Assembly: GCA_037127315.1 (NCBI GenBank) | Contig: JBBBDQ010000421.1 | Location: forward strand, 646,001 to 710,000 | Reading direction: 5' to 3' | Source of the DNA: Ascarosepion bandense | Taxonomy: Eukaryota; Mollusca; Cephalopoda; Sepiida; Sepiidae | DNA: 64,000 nucleotides | Shown here: piece after piece, positions 62,673 through 64,000 of the stretch | How the letters are laid out: each line of letters starts with the position of its first letter | How positions within the stretch are numbered: the stretch's first letter is position 1 | Notes under the pieces: model-generated | Databases searched by the model: none | What the model was told of the DNA's origin: nothing | What the model saw: the letters and a program-made list of their open reading frames with translations, nothing else | Translations under genes and position numbers: made by a program

Positions 62673-64000
62673 ATGTCACTCTTTTTTGCCAGTTTAAATG
62701 TTCTGGGGCTGAGATCGGAGTCTGGAATGGGCGAGATTCAATCGTGACCTTCAGCGCTTGGAAGTAGATATATGCGTTTTACAAGAGACTTACTTTCATT
62801 TTGGCGACCATGATGTTATACTGTCGAGGAGGTTTGACCTCTTTTCATTGTAATATGATGGCTGTTCTAGGGGATGTTTCTTGATAGTAAACTGTTCTTT
62901 GAAGTTTACGTGTACGCTAGTCTTCACGAATCCGACGGGAAGAATTTATGTCGGAGATACTGCCAAAAATATCACGCGTTACGATTCATCGAGGTTCATG
63001 CAACTAACGACTCCAGAAAGTGGGCTGTCTACTTCGATGGATCGATACGTTTTTGACGACATCTCGTCGGGTAATTTTAGCGGTGACTGGAATGCGGTCC
63101 TCGACCTCGATATAGATCACACGGGGACTAGATTGGATACTAGCCACCCGGATGTAAAAGTCATTTCGGGACGATATCAACAGGCTGAATCTTTTCGAGA
63201 AGTTCAGGAATGAGCTCTCCCGGAAGATAGTATTGGACTAATAGGGGCAGTTCGGCTTCGGTGTTGCGTACAAGCTACATTGACCGTATCTTACACAGGA
63301 GAGTCGACCCTTAGGTTGTCAAAGTCTTCATTCCATAGTTTATTCGTTTATAGGCTTGTCTTAGACAAGTCGACGATTTGAATATCTGGCTATTGAAAAT
63401 TAAACATATCGTTGTTCAATGAGAAAGATTTTCAGGGCCAGCTTTTACTAACTCTAATGCGGAAATTGACTGAGGTTGTGGCTGGGAATAAGTGGTGGTC
63501 TCACCTAAAGGCTGCTATTAAGTTGTTTTCTACCAATTATAATTAACGGGTCAACCAAGATAGAGTAGCGGAGCAAGTTGAACAATAAGCTAGAGTAGAT
63601 ACGGCTTTAAAATCTAATGAGAAAATAGCGTTGCCTTGCCGGATAGGCTTACCGTGACTACAGACGACAACATATGTGATGCTTTCCGATCTTATTTTCA
63701 GGATCTTTTTTTTTTTCTTTTTTTTTTTTTGTTAATGAGGAAGGCTTACTTCGACACCTATTTATATGACTCTATTGAAGTGACTGAATTCGAGGGTTCG
63801 ATTCCAGAGGCGAAAATCTGAGATGAGTTGCACGTGTCTTTTCCTCTGCTGGCACTGGTCCTTAACGAATGGATGAAGAACGCTTCACTAGAAGTGTGAT
63901 CAAGTTGCTTCGCTAAAATAAACATGAAGAGAGTGGGATTAATAATTTCCGTCGTTTAACAATGATGAATACAGTATAAAAGATTTTGGCCAAGTTCTTA
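62673..64000 (+). pseudogene. LINE-C ORF2: AP-endonuclease and start of RT, broken
   Basis: Starts MSLFFASLNVLGLRSE (62673) with a stop after about 24 codons. Conserved endonuclease blocks follow in varying frames: DICVLQETY (62767; the metal-binding E is kept), GRIYVGDTAKN, GDWNAVLDLDI (63082; catalytic D and N kept) and SYIDRI (about 63270). The SDH box is not readable. From 63480 the linker before RT appears (GNKWWS), DDNICDAFRSYFQDLF (about 63660), a T-rich run at 63708-63731, and near 63850 NEWMKNASL, with KLLR and KILAKFL equivalents at the edge of the window. These blocks belong to Tx1-like LINEs; the copy is inactive. Confidence 0.78.

Larger units (their letters stand above)
60835..64000 (+). 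mobile_element. LINE-C, Tx1-like non-LTR retrotransposon, cut by the window end
   Basis: Two damaged reading regions in the order expected for the L1/Tx1 group: an ORF1 with a zinc-knuckle-like motif (60840-61500) and an ORF2 with endonuclease and the start of RT (62673-64000). Base composition is more balanced than the flanks. The linker 61500-62670 is broken by stops and frameshifts. The RT catalytic region lies beyond the window. Confidence 0.8.

Overview
The window reads as repeat-dense, AT-rich, non-coding DNA from an animal, most likely a cephalopod (octopus-like) genome. The basis is the mix of tRNA-derived SINEs of about 310 bp, several LINE families, short non-autonomous Helitrons, mariner remnants and very many microsatellites, with no recognisable host gene. 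The octopus assignment is inference; no sequence search was possible. All transposon genes seen are broken by stops, frameshifts or deletions, so they are called pseudogenes. Only three short GC-richer stretches (10825-10885, 35211-35345, 53635-53795) look like possible host exons, all with modest support.

Family names used here are local labels. LINE-A is a jockey/CR1-type non-LTR element (AP-endonuclease plus RT with GVPQGSILGP box); its best copy is at 812-4022, with about 20 fragments and 3' tails elsewhere. LINE-B is RTE-like (GVRQGC..SP box, short 3' end running into GAA-rich repeats); about ten copies, nearly all 3' fragments. LINE-C is Tx1-like, at 60835-64000, running off the window. 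SINE-A is a tRNA-derived SINE with A and B boxes and an ACTG-repeat tail. Helitron-H starts with TC, ends in a GC hairpin plus CTAG, and lies between A and T; five copies. There are two mariner remnants, a Penelope-like remnant, and TIR/foldback elements.

Layout: 1-4.0 kb foldback element and LINE-A; 4.9-13.4 kb LINE-B/LINE-A/SINE/Helitron mosaic with nested insertions; 13.9-18.3 kb quiet DNA, a 38-bp minisatellite, a mariner and a Helitron; 20.4-25.3 kb a LINE-B copy whose RT palm segment has been amplified into about 39 tandem 90-bp units; 27.1-28.2 kb an 89-bp satellite partly derived from SINE-A; 28.4-32.7 kb decayed LINE-A copies and an 82-bp perfect palindrome; 34-38 kb two Helitron-H copies; 38.6-40.7 kb GATA arrays, a mariner and a TIR element with a tRNA-Leu-like core; 41.4-45.1 kb LINE/SINE mosaic; 46-50.7 kb TIR element, unknown repeats, tRNA-like SINEs and the Penelope-like remnant; 52.6-57 kb sparse fragments; 57.6-60.3 kb SINE-in-SINE, a ribozyme-bearing tandem element, a long hairpin and a Helitron; 60.8-64 kb LINE-C.

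The most notable object is at 58428-58940: a tandem dimer (292/305-bp period) in which each monomer carries a tRNA-like Pol III promoter and a type I hammerhead ribozyme. Copy 1 keeps a complete ribozyme core with a GUC cleavage site but lost its B box; copy 2 keeps the B box but has a mutated core. This matches the architecture of animal retrozymes, small non-coding retroelements that circulate as self-cleaved circular RNA. The second notable object is the LINE-B reverse-transcriptase minisatellite at 20979-24440, with higher-order repeat structure and a long open frame.
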